This document shows positions 25,483 through 34,100 of a stretch of 64,000 nt of DNA, piece after piece; the stretch's first letter is position 1; every line of letters starts with the position of its first letter. The stretch is from assembly GCF_014858725.1 (NCBI RefSeq), contig NZ_AQGV01000012.1:62001-126000 (forward strand), written 5' to 3'. Below the pieces are notes generated by a model, which did no database searches, was not told the DNA's origin, and was given only the letters and a program-made list of their open reading frames with translations. A program made the position numbers and the translations under genes. The stretch comes from Pseudoalteromonas aurantia 208. Its GTDB lineage: Bacteria > Pseudomonadota > Gammaproteobacteria > Enterobacterales > Alteromonadaceae.

Positions 25483-26430
25483 TTATACTACACGGTTGAT
25501 ATGTTCACCATTTAAAAAGCACTTGATATTGTTAGCAAGAGAATGGATCAATCTATCAATAGACTCTTCAGCAGCCCACGCATTATGCGGCGTTAGTAGT
25601 AGGTTATGACCTGAATATTCAAATAGCGGGTTATTCTTTTGGGCGGGCTCAATGGATAGTACATCTAGCGCAGCACCAGCAAGTTGCTGTTCATTTAAGG
25701 CACTGACTAATGCGAGTTCATTTACTATGCCACCGCGAGCTGTATTAATAAGTACGGCGGAAGGTTTTAGTTGTGCCAACACGGATGCGTTAAATAGATC
25801 TTTCGTTTCATCATTGAGAGGACAGTGAATCGAAATGATATCAGCAGATTTAATGGCGTCTTTGAATGCCACTCTGCCCGCTCGGATTGAACGCGCATTG
25901 GGTCGTTCAGCTATGATCACGTGTGCACCAAAAGCCTGAGCCACGTTTGCAACGGCTTTGCCCAGTGTACCATAGCCAATAATAGCGAAGTTCTTGGCTG
26001 CGATTTCTTTTATTGGATAGTCTAAACGACAAAATATATCACTGCTTTGCCATTGTCCATTTTTACAATCAGCAATATATCGATGCATATTACCCATTAA
26101 ATTGCCCAGCAGTGTAAATGTGTGTTGGACAACCGCCGAAGTTGAATACCCAGCAACATTACACACCGCGATGCCTTGCTTTTTGGCTGCACGTAAATCT
26201 ATGTTGTTAGTGCCAGTGGCGGCAACGCAAATTAACTTTAATTTAGGCAGTGAGGCGAGTACCTTACTGTTGATGACAACCTTATTACTGACTATCACAT
26301 CTGCGTCAATGCAGCGGGTAATTATTTGTTCGTGTAGCGTGTTCTGGTAAGTCACTAATTCACCGAGCACCGTTAGCGGTAACAGAGAGTTATTTGCGAG
26401 TGTTTTCGCATCTAATAGCACAATTTTCAT
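25483..26430 (-). CDS. D-2-hydroxyacid dehydrogenase (glycerate dehydrogenase/hydroxypyruvate reductase-like)
   Basis: A 315-residue NAD(P)-dependent dehydrogenase. The Rossmann motif is GYGTLGKAV and the NAD-pocket acid follows in IIAER. The catalytic residues are visible: Arg in NTARGGIVNE, Glu in SIEPA and His in LTPHNAW. Family members reduce 2-oxoacids such as hydroxypyruvate or glyoxylate. The closest group by feel is HprA-type glycerate dehydrogenase, but the substrate is not certain. It is divergent from the MerR gene; the two starts are about 70 bases apart, with the MerR-type promoter between them. Confidence 0.9.
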   Translation of the reverse strand: MKIVLLDAKTLANNSLLPLTVLGELVTYQNTLHEQIITRCIDADVIVSNKVVINSKVLASLPKLKLICVAATGTNNIDLRAAKKQGIAVCNVAGYSTSAVVQHTFTLLGNLMGNMHRYIADCKNGQWQSSDIFCRLDYPIKEIAAKNFAIIGYGTLGKAVANVAQAFGAHVIIAERPNARSIRAGRVAFKDAIKSADIISIHCPLNDETKDLFNASVLAQLKPSAVLINTARGGIVNELALVSALNEQQLAGAALDVLSIEPAQKNNPLFEYSGHNLLLTPHNAWAAEESIDRLIHSLANNIKCFLNGEHINRVV

Positions 26431-26448
26431 AAACGACCTTTGCTATGC

Positions 26449-26480
26449 TTGACCTTGGGGTTTACTCTAAGGTTTATACT
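26449..26480 (+). promoter_or_regulatory. MerR-type promoter with 20-bp spacer
   Basis: A -35 TTGACC (26449-26454) and a -10 TATACT (26475-26480) are separated by 20 bases rather than 17. The spacer carries a dyad, ACCTT (26452-26456) facing AAGGT (26469-26473). Long-spacer promoters with such a dyad are the hallmark of metal-responsive MerR regulators, which untwist the DNA when metal binds. It lies just upstream of the MerR gene. Confidence 0.8.
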
Positions 26481-26502
26481 GTACCACAGTAAGGAGAAAG
26501 AT

Positions 26503-26916
26503 ATGAGAATAGGTCAATTATCTAACGCATTAGGCGTAACGACAGACACGTTACGTTATTACGAAACGCATGGTTTGTTAACGCCTTCTTCTCGAAACGA
26601 CGCTGGGTATCGTTTGTACGATGAGACCCACCTAAAGCAAATGCACTTTATCCTACGCGCTAAAGAAGTCGGATTTAGTTTGCGAGAAATTCAGGAGCTG
26701 CTGCAAATAAAAATTGAAAAACAGCAGCGCCGTTGTGAAGAAGTAAAAGCGATTACACTACAAAAACGTGACTTGGTACGACAAAAAATTTCAGACTTAC
26801 AATGCTTTGAGCAGTCGCTCACAATACTGGCAAATCGTTGCTGTGGCGGTAAAGAGAGTGCGGACTATTGTTCTATATTGACAGCATTGGAGGATATAGA
26901 TGTTACTTATAAATAA
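26503..26916 (+). CDS. MerR family metal-responsive activator (ZntR/CadR-like)
   Basis: A 137-residue MerR protein: winged helix at 1-70 (RIGQLSNALGVTTDTLRYYETHGLL), dimer coiled coil (about 75-110) and a C-terminal metal loop. Cysteines at 78, 113, 114 and 123 line up by position with the zinc ligands of E. coli ZntR (79, 114, 115, 124); the ZntR His119 position is Glu118 here. Zn, Cd or a similar divalent ion is the likely signal. The start is the ATG with AAGGAGA upstream, not the longer upstream frame, which would span the promoter. Its last 17 bases overlap the efflux gene, so both are co-transcribed and it should activate its own operon. Confidence 0.9.
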   Translation: MRIGQLSNALGVTTDTLRYYETHGLLTPSSRNDAGYRLYDETHLKQMHFILRAKEVGFSLREIQELLQIKIEKQQRRCEEVKAITLQKRDLVRQKISDLQCFEQSLTILANRCCGGKESADYCSILTALEDIDVTYK

Positions 26917-28012
26917 CTTTTGGACATTATTTCTGGTATCAGCGCCCTGGCTGATGCTTGGTTTATTGCTTGCTGGAATATTAAATGTGTTTATTCCGAC
27001 AGGTTTTCTACAGCGTCATTTAGGAAAAGAAGGGTTTTGGACAACTGTGAAGGCAGCCCTCATTGGTGCCCCCATGCCGCTTTGTTCATGTGGTGTAATA
27101 CCCGCAGCGATAGGTCTTAGACGCGCTGGTGCATCAAAAAGTGCAACGACCGCATTTTTGGTATCAACGCCGGAAACTGGGGTTGATTCAGTATCTATTT
27201 CGTACGTTCTATTGGGGCCATTTATGGCTATTGTTAGGCCTGTTGCAGCTGTGTGCAGTGCGGTTGTTGCAGGCGTACTAGTTGGAAGAGATAAGTCAGA
27301 TATTGCACCTCCTTTGCATGAGCCGTCTAACTCATCACACTGTCATGACACACAACAACATGTGCATGATAGTTGTTGTGCGCCTAAGCAGGCACAGACC
27401 GAAAAGAAAAGTACCTGTTGTGCTTCATCAAAACCAGAAAAAATGCAATTTTTAGGTAAAGTGTGGCAGGCAATTAAATTTAGTTGTAATAAACTGTTAT
27501 CAGATACAATGTTGTGGCTGATAATAGGGTTGTTTTTTGCTGCACTTGTGCAGACCTTTGTACCTACATCATTTTTAAGCCAATGGGGCGGCGGCATGAT
27601 GGCAATGGTGGCTGTGATTCTTGTAAGTATCCCTATGTATATTTGTGCTACCGCCTCAACGCCTATTGCTGCGGGTTTGTTGATGGCGGGCGTTTCTCCA
27701 GGAGCTGTGTTGGTCTTTATGTTAGCTGGACCTGCGACGAATATTGCGACATTAGGGGTCGTTGGCAAAGAGCTAGGTCGACGAGCGGTGATTGCTTATT
27801 TAATCGGTGTGATAGGGGTTGCGATCCTATTCGGTTATTTAACAGATTACTTAGTTATGGCGTATGACTTTAATGTGAAGACGGCGGTGGCAATGCAGCA
27901 CGATATATTACCGACTTGGATATCAACTCTCAGTGGCGTATTATTGTGTTTATTGATGTTACGATTAGTGCTGCTTGATATTAGCAAAAAGCTTAAAGCA
28001 TCAATCGCTTAA
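26900..28012 (+). CDS. SO_0444-type Cu/Zn efflux permease
   Basis: A 370-residue inner-membrane permease of the ArsP/DUF318-like superfamily. It has two membrane bundles, each with a repeated core (PMPLCSCGVIPAA at 58-70 and a YICATASTPIA segment in the second half), joined by a His/Cys-rich cytoplasmic or periplasmic loop (about 140-174) containing HCHD, HVHD, CC and another CC. Those residues suit metal capture. The family is represented by Shewanella SO_0444, linked to Cu/Zn efflux. The overlap with the MerR gene and its long-spacer promoter strongly support metal-induced export. Confidence 0.9.
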   Translation: MLLINNFWTLFLVSAPWLMLGLLLAGILNVFIPTGFLQRHLGKEGFWTTVKAALIGAPMPLCSCGVIPAAIGLRRAGASKSATTAFLVSTPETGVDSVSISYVLLGPFMAIVRPVAAVCSAVVAGVLVGRDKSDIAPPLHEPSNSSHCHDTQQHVHDSCCAPKQAQTEKKSTCCASSKPEKMQFLGKVWQAIKFSCNKLLSDTMLWLIIGLFFAALVQTFVPTSFLSQWGGGMMAMVAVILVSIPMYICATASTPIAAGLLMAGVSPGAVLVFMLAGPATNIATLGVVGKELGRRAVIAYLIGVIGVAILFGYLTDYLVMAYDFNVKTAVAMQHDILPTWISTLSGVLLCLLMLRLVLLDISKKLKASIA

Positions 28013-28117
28013 TGTTAGTAGCAGGGTGGTCAGACTTGTTAATCTTAGCTTAACAGTCAATAGCGCGATAAAATAGTCCCGTTATTTCGTTTAATTTTTA
28101 ACAAAAAGAGCAGTTTA

Positions 28118-29212
28118 GTGGATAAATACGCAGATATAAGACCGTACAATGATGAAGAAGTTGCGTCGGCCTTAGGTCGATTAGTAGCTGACAATAGCTT
28201 CATTGATGTGATTGTAAAATACACTTTGCCAGAGTGGCTGAGTAAATGGTCTATGTTATGCCGTCCATTTGTACGTTATAAGTTACGTCGAAAATGGGGT
28301 CGTTTTAATTCTGTTAAGCAGGTGCAAGACGAAGTCGCACGTTACCTTGATATGCTAGTAAAAAAAACGACGAGTAAAGTGACCTACTCAGGCTTGGAGA
28401 CACTTGATAAAGAATCGGCCTATTTGTTTATTTCAAACCACAGAGACATCGTGTTGGACCCCGCTTTAATGAACTGGGGCTTGCATAGTCATAATATGAA
28501 TACCGTACGTATAGCGATAGGTGATAACTTATTGCAAGTGCCTTATATTACTGAGCTAATGCGACTCAATAAGAGCTTTATAGTTAAGCGTTCAGCAAAA
28601 GCGCCAAAAGAGATGTTAAGAGCTCTAACACATTTATCAAGCTATATTTTTGATTCATTGAGCTCAGGTCAATCAATTTGGATTGCCCAAAAAGAGGGGC
28701 GGGCAAAAGATGGGGTCGATCAAACCGATCCGGCTTTGCTGAAAATGCTACAATTATATGGTCGAAAACAGAAGCTTTCGTTTGATGAGTACGTTAAGCA
28801 GCTCAAGATAGTGCCAGTTTCGATTTCATATCAATATGAGCCATGTGCCGTTGCTAAAGCTAAAGAACTCGTACATAAACAGCTTCATGGTAGCTATGTT
28901 AAAGCGGATGGTGAAGACATAAAAAGTATTTTAGAAGGGATCCGTTCTGATAAAGGCCATGTACATATTTCTTTTGGTCAGCCAATAGACGATGAGTGTG
29001 ATTCGCCAGAGATGTTAGCGGAAACCATTGATAAACAAATTATTGGGCAGTATTACTTACATCCAAGTAATTATATTGCGGCAGGAGATAAGCAACAGGT
29101 ATCGCCTAAGGAGCAGCAAGATTTCATGGGACGTTTAGAGTCAGTGCCTGAAGAGCTTAAACAACAGGTATTAGCTATGTATGCAGAGCCGCTCAGACGT
29201 AAAGCATTATAG
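28118..29212 (+). CDS. 1-acylglycerol-3-phosphate acyltransferase family protein
   Basis: A 364-residue PlsC-superfamily enzyme, longer than PlsC itself. The catalytic HX4D motif is in SNHRDIVLDPA, and later blocks FIVKRS and WIAQKEGRAKDG take the place of the glycerophosphate-binding motifs. It probably acylates a lysophospholipid or glycerolipid at the membrane. Flanking N- and C-terminal extensions have no recognised domain. The start is a GTG. It is monocistronic, with a strong terminator after it. Confidence 0.85.
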   Translation: MDKYADIRPYNDEEVASALGRLVADNSFIDVIVKYTLPEWLSKWSMLCRPFVRYKLRRKWGRFNSVKQVQDEVARYLDMLVKKTTSKVTYSGLETLDKESAYLFISNHRDIVLDPALMNWGLHSHNMNTVRIAIGDNLLQVPYITELMRLNKSFIVKRSAKAPKEMLRALTHLSSYIFDSLSSGQSIWIAQKEGRAKDGVDQTDPALLKMLQLYGRKQKLSFDEYVKQLKIVPVSISYQYEPCAVAKAKELVHKQLHGSYVKADGEDIKSILEGIRSDKGHVHISFGQPIDDECDSPEMLAETIDKQIIGQYYLHPSNYIAAGDKQQVSPKEQQDFMGRLESVPEELKQQVLAMYAEPLRRKAL

Positions 29213-29230
29213 GTAAACGAGTTGAAGTAT

Positions 29231-29259
29231 AAAAACGCCACTATTTAGTGGCGTTTTTT
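29231..29259 (+). terminator. Terminator after the acyltransferase gene
   Basis: A 13-bp perfect stem (29231-29243 with 29246-29258) with A and T runs, centred 30 bases after the stop codon. Confidence 0.9.
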
Positions 29260-29419
29260 GTTTTTATTGGCTTGCGATAATTCACGAAGATGATTTGTTC
29301 TTCAAAATAGGTTTATACTGATCAGAGACTATAAACCTTTTACATACGTATCGTTATACTTTCAAATAAGTAATGTAGCTATGTGTGCACTGAATTGACT
29401 AGATGAACTGTGAGCCAAT

Positions 29420-29668
29420 GTGGAACAAATTGAAATATTTGAGATCCCCAATCCCTGTAAAGGCATATGTGAAGTAAACATTCGAGGTTATTGCAAAGGG
29501 TGTTACCGCAGCAGGGAGGAGCGTTTTGCATGGGGGCAATTGACAGAGCAACAAAAAAAGCATGTTATTACTTTATGTCAGCAGCGTTATAAACGTTATT
29601 TGGCAAAGCAGACTGCAAATACTCCTCCAAAAAGTGGAGCCGACGACCAGCAGCAGTTGGACTTTTAA
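29420..29668 (+). CDS. DUF1289 family small cysteine-rich protein
   Basis: An 82-residue protein whose N-terminal half has the DUF1289 cysteine pattern: PCKGICEVNIRGYCKGCYR, with four Cys spaced as a probable metal or Fe-S site, then the typical EERFAWGQLTEQQK segment. Function is unknown in the family. The start is a GTG without a strong ribosome site. It converges with, and overlaps by 4 bases, the binding-protein gene that follows. Confidence 0.85.
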   Translation: MEQIEIFEIPNPCKGICEVNIRGYCKGCYRSREERFAWGQLTEQQKKHVITLCQQRYKRYLAKQTANTPPKSGADDQQQLDF

Positions 29669-30342
29669 ATACCATATTTATTTTTTAACATGGATACTGT
29701 ACCTTTTTTATCTAAGTCAATTAATGAAGTCATAATACGTGGTACTAGATGAGCGTGCTTTTCATGTAAATAGTGGTACAAGTTAATTTTATCTAGCGTT
29801 GTGCTAAATATCCCGAGCTTCTGGAGTTTTTCTTTGTATTCTTTAATGTGAAACCCGATTACTAATGCCGCGCTGACTTTTTTTTGGGTTAGTAAATTGA
29901 GCTGCGTAGAGTTACTTTTTACTTGAATCAATTCACCTAAGTAATTTTGCTTGCCTAAATACGCTTTTGGCGCCAAATGTGATGCTTGTATTACAATCGA
30001 TTGGGCGTCTAGTATTGAGCATGTTTGACAATGACTCAAGAATTGAAGGTTAAAAGAAAGTAACGGGAAGTCCACCTTTATGAGTGATGGATACTGCTGT
30101 GACGCGCCATCGACCCGACCAAGTTGCCCATCTAAGACACCTGCATTTGCGGCGACCAATGCACTTTGATAGTTAAAGTCGATAATTTTTATATCATAAC
30201 CGATATTTTTATACACAAGCCGTGTTAGCTCAATAACATACCTAGATTGTGGTGTGTCGGCAGGACGATTAAATATCAATGTATTATTACTGTATGCAAA
30301 CGAGCTAAAGAGTAAAAAACATAGCGTATATATAACAGGCAT
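29665..30342 (-). CDS. Periplasmic solute-binding-like protein (SBP_bac_3 type)
   Basis: A 225-residue exported protein: signal peptide (ending SSFAYS), then a bacterial extracellular solute-binding family 3-like fold (VIELTRLVYKNIGYDIKIID, ALVAANAGVLDGQLGRVDG). No ABC permease or ATPase is adjacent, so it may be an orphan sensor-type binding protein rather than a transport component (inference). It overlaps the DUF1289 gene by 4 bases at the 3' ends and is divergent from the small gene at 30468. Confidence 0.75.
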   Translation of the reverse strand: MPVIYTLCFLLFSSFAYSNNTLIFNRPADTPQSRYVIELTRLVYKNIGYDIKIIDFNYQSALVAANAGVLDGQLGRVDGASQQYPSLIKVDFPLLSFNLQFLSHCQTCSILDAQSIVIQASHLAPKAYLGKQNYLGELIQVKSNSTQLNLLTQKKVSAALVIGFHIKEYKEKLQKLGIFSTTLDKINLYHYLHEKHAHLVPRIMTSLIDLDKKGTVSMLKNKYGI

Positions 30343-30467
30343 GATTATGGGAGATCCTATGTTTGTTTTATTAATTATTAAGTTCTCAGTAAGGTGCTCA
30401 AGTCAGTCTAGCAAATTAATAATTTATGTTACACTAGGCAAACGTTTACAATCACAATAATGTACCT

Positions 30468-30674
30468 ATGAGTTTTAATCTGTGCAAATTACCTCGACAT
30501 GAAAAGTATCAAATTCAATTAGACTATGAATCGTCATTTTGGGCATACCAAATTAAACGAGGAAAACGTTCTCGAGAGGCGGTATATGATACAATTAACA
30601 GTCGTCCCGTATCTGAACAGGCAGTTTTAAAGCAGCGGTTTGAGTATTATCTTAGTATTATGCTTGCAGGTTAG
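30468..30674 (+). CDS. Small conserved protein, DUF3283-like
   Basis: A 68-residue basic protein (NLCKLPRHEKYQIQLDYESS) with no signal or membrane segment. Its length and pattern recall the DUF3283 family of marine gammaproteobacteria, but this is from memory and tentative. It lies 3 bases upstream of a GNAT gene, probably in one transcript with it and the large sensor. Confidence 0.6.
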   Translation: MSFNLCKLPRHEKYQIQLDYESSFWAYQIKRGKRSREAVYDTINSRPVSEQAVLKQRFEYYLSIMLAG

Positions 30675-30677
30675 AAA

Positions 30678-31085
30678 ATGTATGTTGTTAAACAACTCAC
30701 GCCAATGTCTGTTCCGCTGATAAATAAGTTTTACCAACAATTCTCTGTACGAGGACGTGCGACTAAGCAAGATCAGTGCTGGGTTGTTAAATCAACGGAG
30801 ATAATTGCTGGCTGTCGAATACAAAGTAAAGACGATGCATTACTCTTATCAACGGTATTTGTTCACCCTGAATATCGTTCTCAGGGCTTTGCAAAGAGCT
30901 TGCTCACAAGCGTATTACAATCTCAAAATGAAGTCTTGTATACATTTGCATATAGAAAGCTAGATGGCTTTTATCGCCAGTTGGGGTTTGAATATAGTCC
31001 TAACTTACCACATCACTTATCCGTAAGTTTCTCTAATTATATTAGACAAAAACGTGATATTGTGGCGATGTGTATTTATAAATAA
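30678..31085 (+). CDS. GNAT family N-acetyltransferase
   Basis: A 135-residue acetyltransferase. The acetyl-CoA-binding region is STVFVHPEYRSQGFAKSLL, matching motif A with its (R/Q)xxGxA turn. The acceptor substrate cannot be told. It sits between the small protein gene (3-base gap) and the large sensor gene (16-base gap to its ATG), so the three probably form an operon. Confidence 0.85.
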   Translation: MYVVKQLTPMSVPLINKFYQQFSVRGRATKQDQCWVVKSTEIIAGCRIQSKDDALLLSTVFVHPEYRSQGFAKSLLTSVLQSQNEVLYTFAYRKLDGFYRQLGFEYSPNLPHHLSVSFSNYIRQKRDIVAMCIYK

Positions 31086-31101
31086 TCAATCGTTAACACC
31101 T

Positions 31102-34100
31102 ATGAGATATTTGATATTTATCCTAATTACATTAATATCCTCGAGCTTTTTCCCTTCCAATATATTGGCATCTGAAGTTACGCGATTATCTCCTTCAGAA
31201 GGCTTATCTCAAAGTTATGTTAATACCTTGGTTATTGATAATAAGGGATATTTATGGCTATCTACCGAAGGTGGTCTAAACCGTTATGACGGTTATCAAG
31301 TCTTACGCGTTAAAGGGCCTCAAGGAGAGCTTGAGGAGGTGATGATTGATCGTATTTATCAAGATCCATTAAATAGGATTTGGATAGCCTCTCGTAGATT
31401 AGGCCTTTACAGCTATGATCCCGAGCATGATAAATATCAAAAATATTTGGAAGTCGCACAGTCGCAAGAAGAGATGCTTGAGCAGTCGGTGAATCAAATG
31501 TTGTCCAAAAGTGACACGCAATTATGGTTAGGGCGCGGAGATAACGTTGCATTGCTCGACATTTCTACCGGTAAGGTGTCTATTGAGGTTCATTTGCCAA
31601 TAGATAAGCAATCTGGGCACGTTAGAAAGCTGTTACGCAAGAATGAATATTTGTTTATTGCAACCTCAGAAGGCGCGTTCGTTTATCATTTAGACTCAAA
31701 AATACTGAAAAGAATAACCCATGTTGATACACCAGAGCACAATTTACAATTACATACTAAATCATTTGCGCTGCAAGGGGAGAATACTTTATTAATTGGC
31801 GCTGTAAATGGCCTATATCAAGTTGATATTAGTCAATTGGGTGATCTTACAGATGAAAATTATCAATGGGAAAATCAGCATTTAATCAAAGAGTTAAATA
31901 TTTGGAAAATTGTGGTTAAACCAAATTCATTATTGCTAGGCACTGATAAAGGTTTGATGCACTTTAATACCATAGATGGTGTATTGACAAGAGATGAGCG
32001 GATCTCAAAAAGCCGTTATACGTTGACCGATAATAGTATCATTGATTTTCTTGAAGACAAGTACGGAGCATTGTGGGTTGCAACTAAGCGAGATGGTGCT
32101 TTTTACATTCCCAAGCGAAAAACACATTTTCATAATGTAAACAATGGTTCAGTAAAAGGTACTGGATTTTCTCATTCAACGGTGTGGTCTTTGTTAGAAT
32201 ACAAAGGAGTAATATGGGCGAGCACCAATGACGGATTAACCAGTTATGATTTAAGCACAAATGAAACCAAAACTTATTTAAAAGGGTATATGGGGGAGGC
32301 TGTGATGCCTGAATTTTCCATATCAAGGTCTTATTTATATAAAGATAAAATTTGGCTAGAATCGAGCCGAGGTTTATTTGTATTCGATCCGAATACGTAT
32401 GAAGTCAGTCGTCCTCAAGTGCAAAACGCAGCTCACCAAAAAGTGATTGAAGACTATTTATATGGCATGTTACTAATGCCTAACGGGAGGTTGTACTTTA
32501 TTCATCCCAGTGAAGGTTTTTATTATTATGATATTGATAATAAAGAACTTAAACAACTTGAAGGTGACATTGCAGCGCGCAATCCATTTTTATCCTATGC
32601 GTTTCTAGCCCCTTTACCAGATGAACCGTCATATCCGCTTTATTACTCCGGTGGGGTATTATATCGCTTGAATCCAGTGACATCTGAGTTAACAGAAATA
32701 TACGCAGTGCCAGATGCTAACGAAAACTTACCAGTGTCATTACTCACTTACACCGTCGATAAAAATAACGTGCTTTGGTTGGCTTTTTCTAATTTTGGTC
32801 TGGTGGGTTTATCGCTTGATGGGTTTGAAGTGATCCATACAATTGATCTAAAAAAGCTTAATCTTGGTACTCCTATGTACGGTATGCACCAAGACAGAGC
32901 GGATATGATTTGGATGTCTTCTCACAAAGGGATTTGGCGGTTAGACCCAGATAATTTGCATTTGCAGCAGTTTACGACGAAGGATGGCCTTTTTACTAAT
33001 GAGTTCAATGGCGGATCATCAATCAAGTTATCAGATGGTCGAGTTGTATATGGCTCATTGAAGGGCTTTACTATTTTTAGTCCAAGAGAAAACCGCCCTA
33101 AGCAACCTTTATTATCACGCATAAATATTACCTCAGTAGAGCTCATGTCACGAAAGTTGCATTCATATGGCTTGAAAACGTTTGGGGATATAGTGTTAAA
33201 CCATGATGATATTGGTTTGGAGGTGGCTTTTTCAGCCATGGTCTTCAATTATCAACAAAGTATTGTGTATGAATATCAAATATCAGGGAGTCAGAAAATC
33301 TTAACTCGAGGTAATAATCGAGTGACGTTCCCTAAACTTAATCCGGGTAATTACCAGCTGAAAGTGTGGGCCAAAGACCCTTTAACAGGTGATTATACTC
33401 AACCCGCGAAATTGAATATTCGTGTGAGGTATCCGATGTGGCGTTCTCCTATTGCTTTAGCCATATACTTGATGCTTGTTTTGTTTATTTTTGGCCTTTG
33501 GCTTTATCGAAAAAGCCGAATTGAACAAATGATTATTGCTGCCCATAAAGAAACTCAAAACAGTGAGGCACGTTTAAAACTTGCGCTAGAAAGTAGCGGC
33601 TCTGGCGTTTGGGATTGGCACCTGCACAGCCAACTAATTTACCAACCGAGGCTATTTTCTGAATTGGAATACGCACAGAATAATATTTGTTTGGATGATT
33701 ATTTACAACTTATCCATCCCAACGATAGAGCTATTTTTAGATTAGAGTGGCTTGAATTTGTTTCCACAAATAAAGGTGTATTTGACTGTACTTATCGTTT
33801 AAAGCATGCGAAGGGACATTGGCGCTGGTATAAAGATTTTGGCAAAGTAATGGCGTGGCAAGAAGGCACCCCAGAACGAGTTACGGGTACCTATACCAAC
33901 TTGACACGTGAACGTATGTTTGAAGAGCGCGCTAGGCTATTTGGTGCGGCGTTTGAGAAAACGCGAGATTGGGTGTTTATACTAGATAAAAATTTACGCA
34001 TTCAAGCGTGCAACACAGCATTACAACAAGCATTTAATATTGAAGCAGAGCCAAAGTCGAGTACGAATTTACACTTGGGGTTAAGTCGTCAGACGAGAAT

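Noticed and set aside
27343-27768. 141-codon open frame opposite the efflux permease
   Set aside because: It is the complement of a well-supported membrane protein gene and lacks a ribosome site and recognisable protein features.
29665-30342. Binding protein considered as part of an ABC importer operon
   Set aside because: No permease or ATPase gene adjoins it; neighbours are a DUF1289 gene and a small protein on the other strand.
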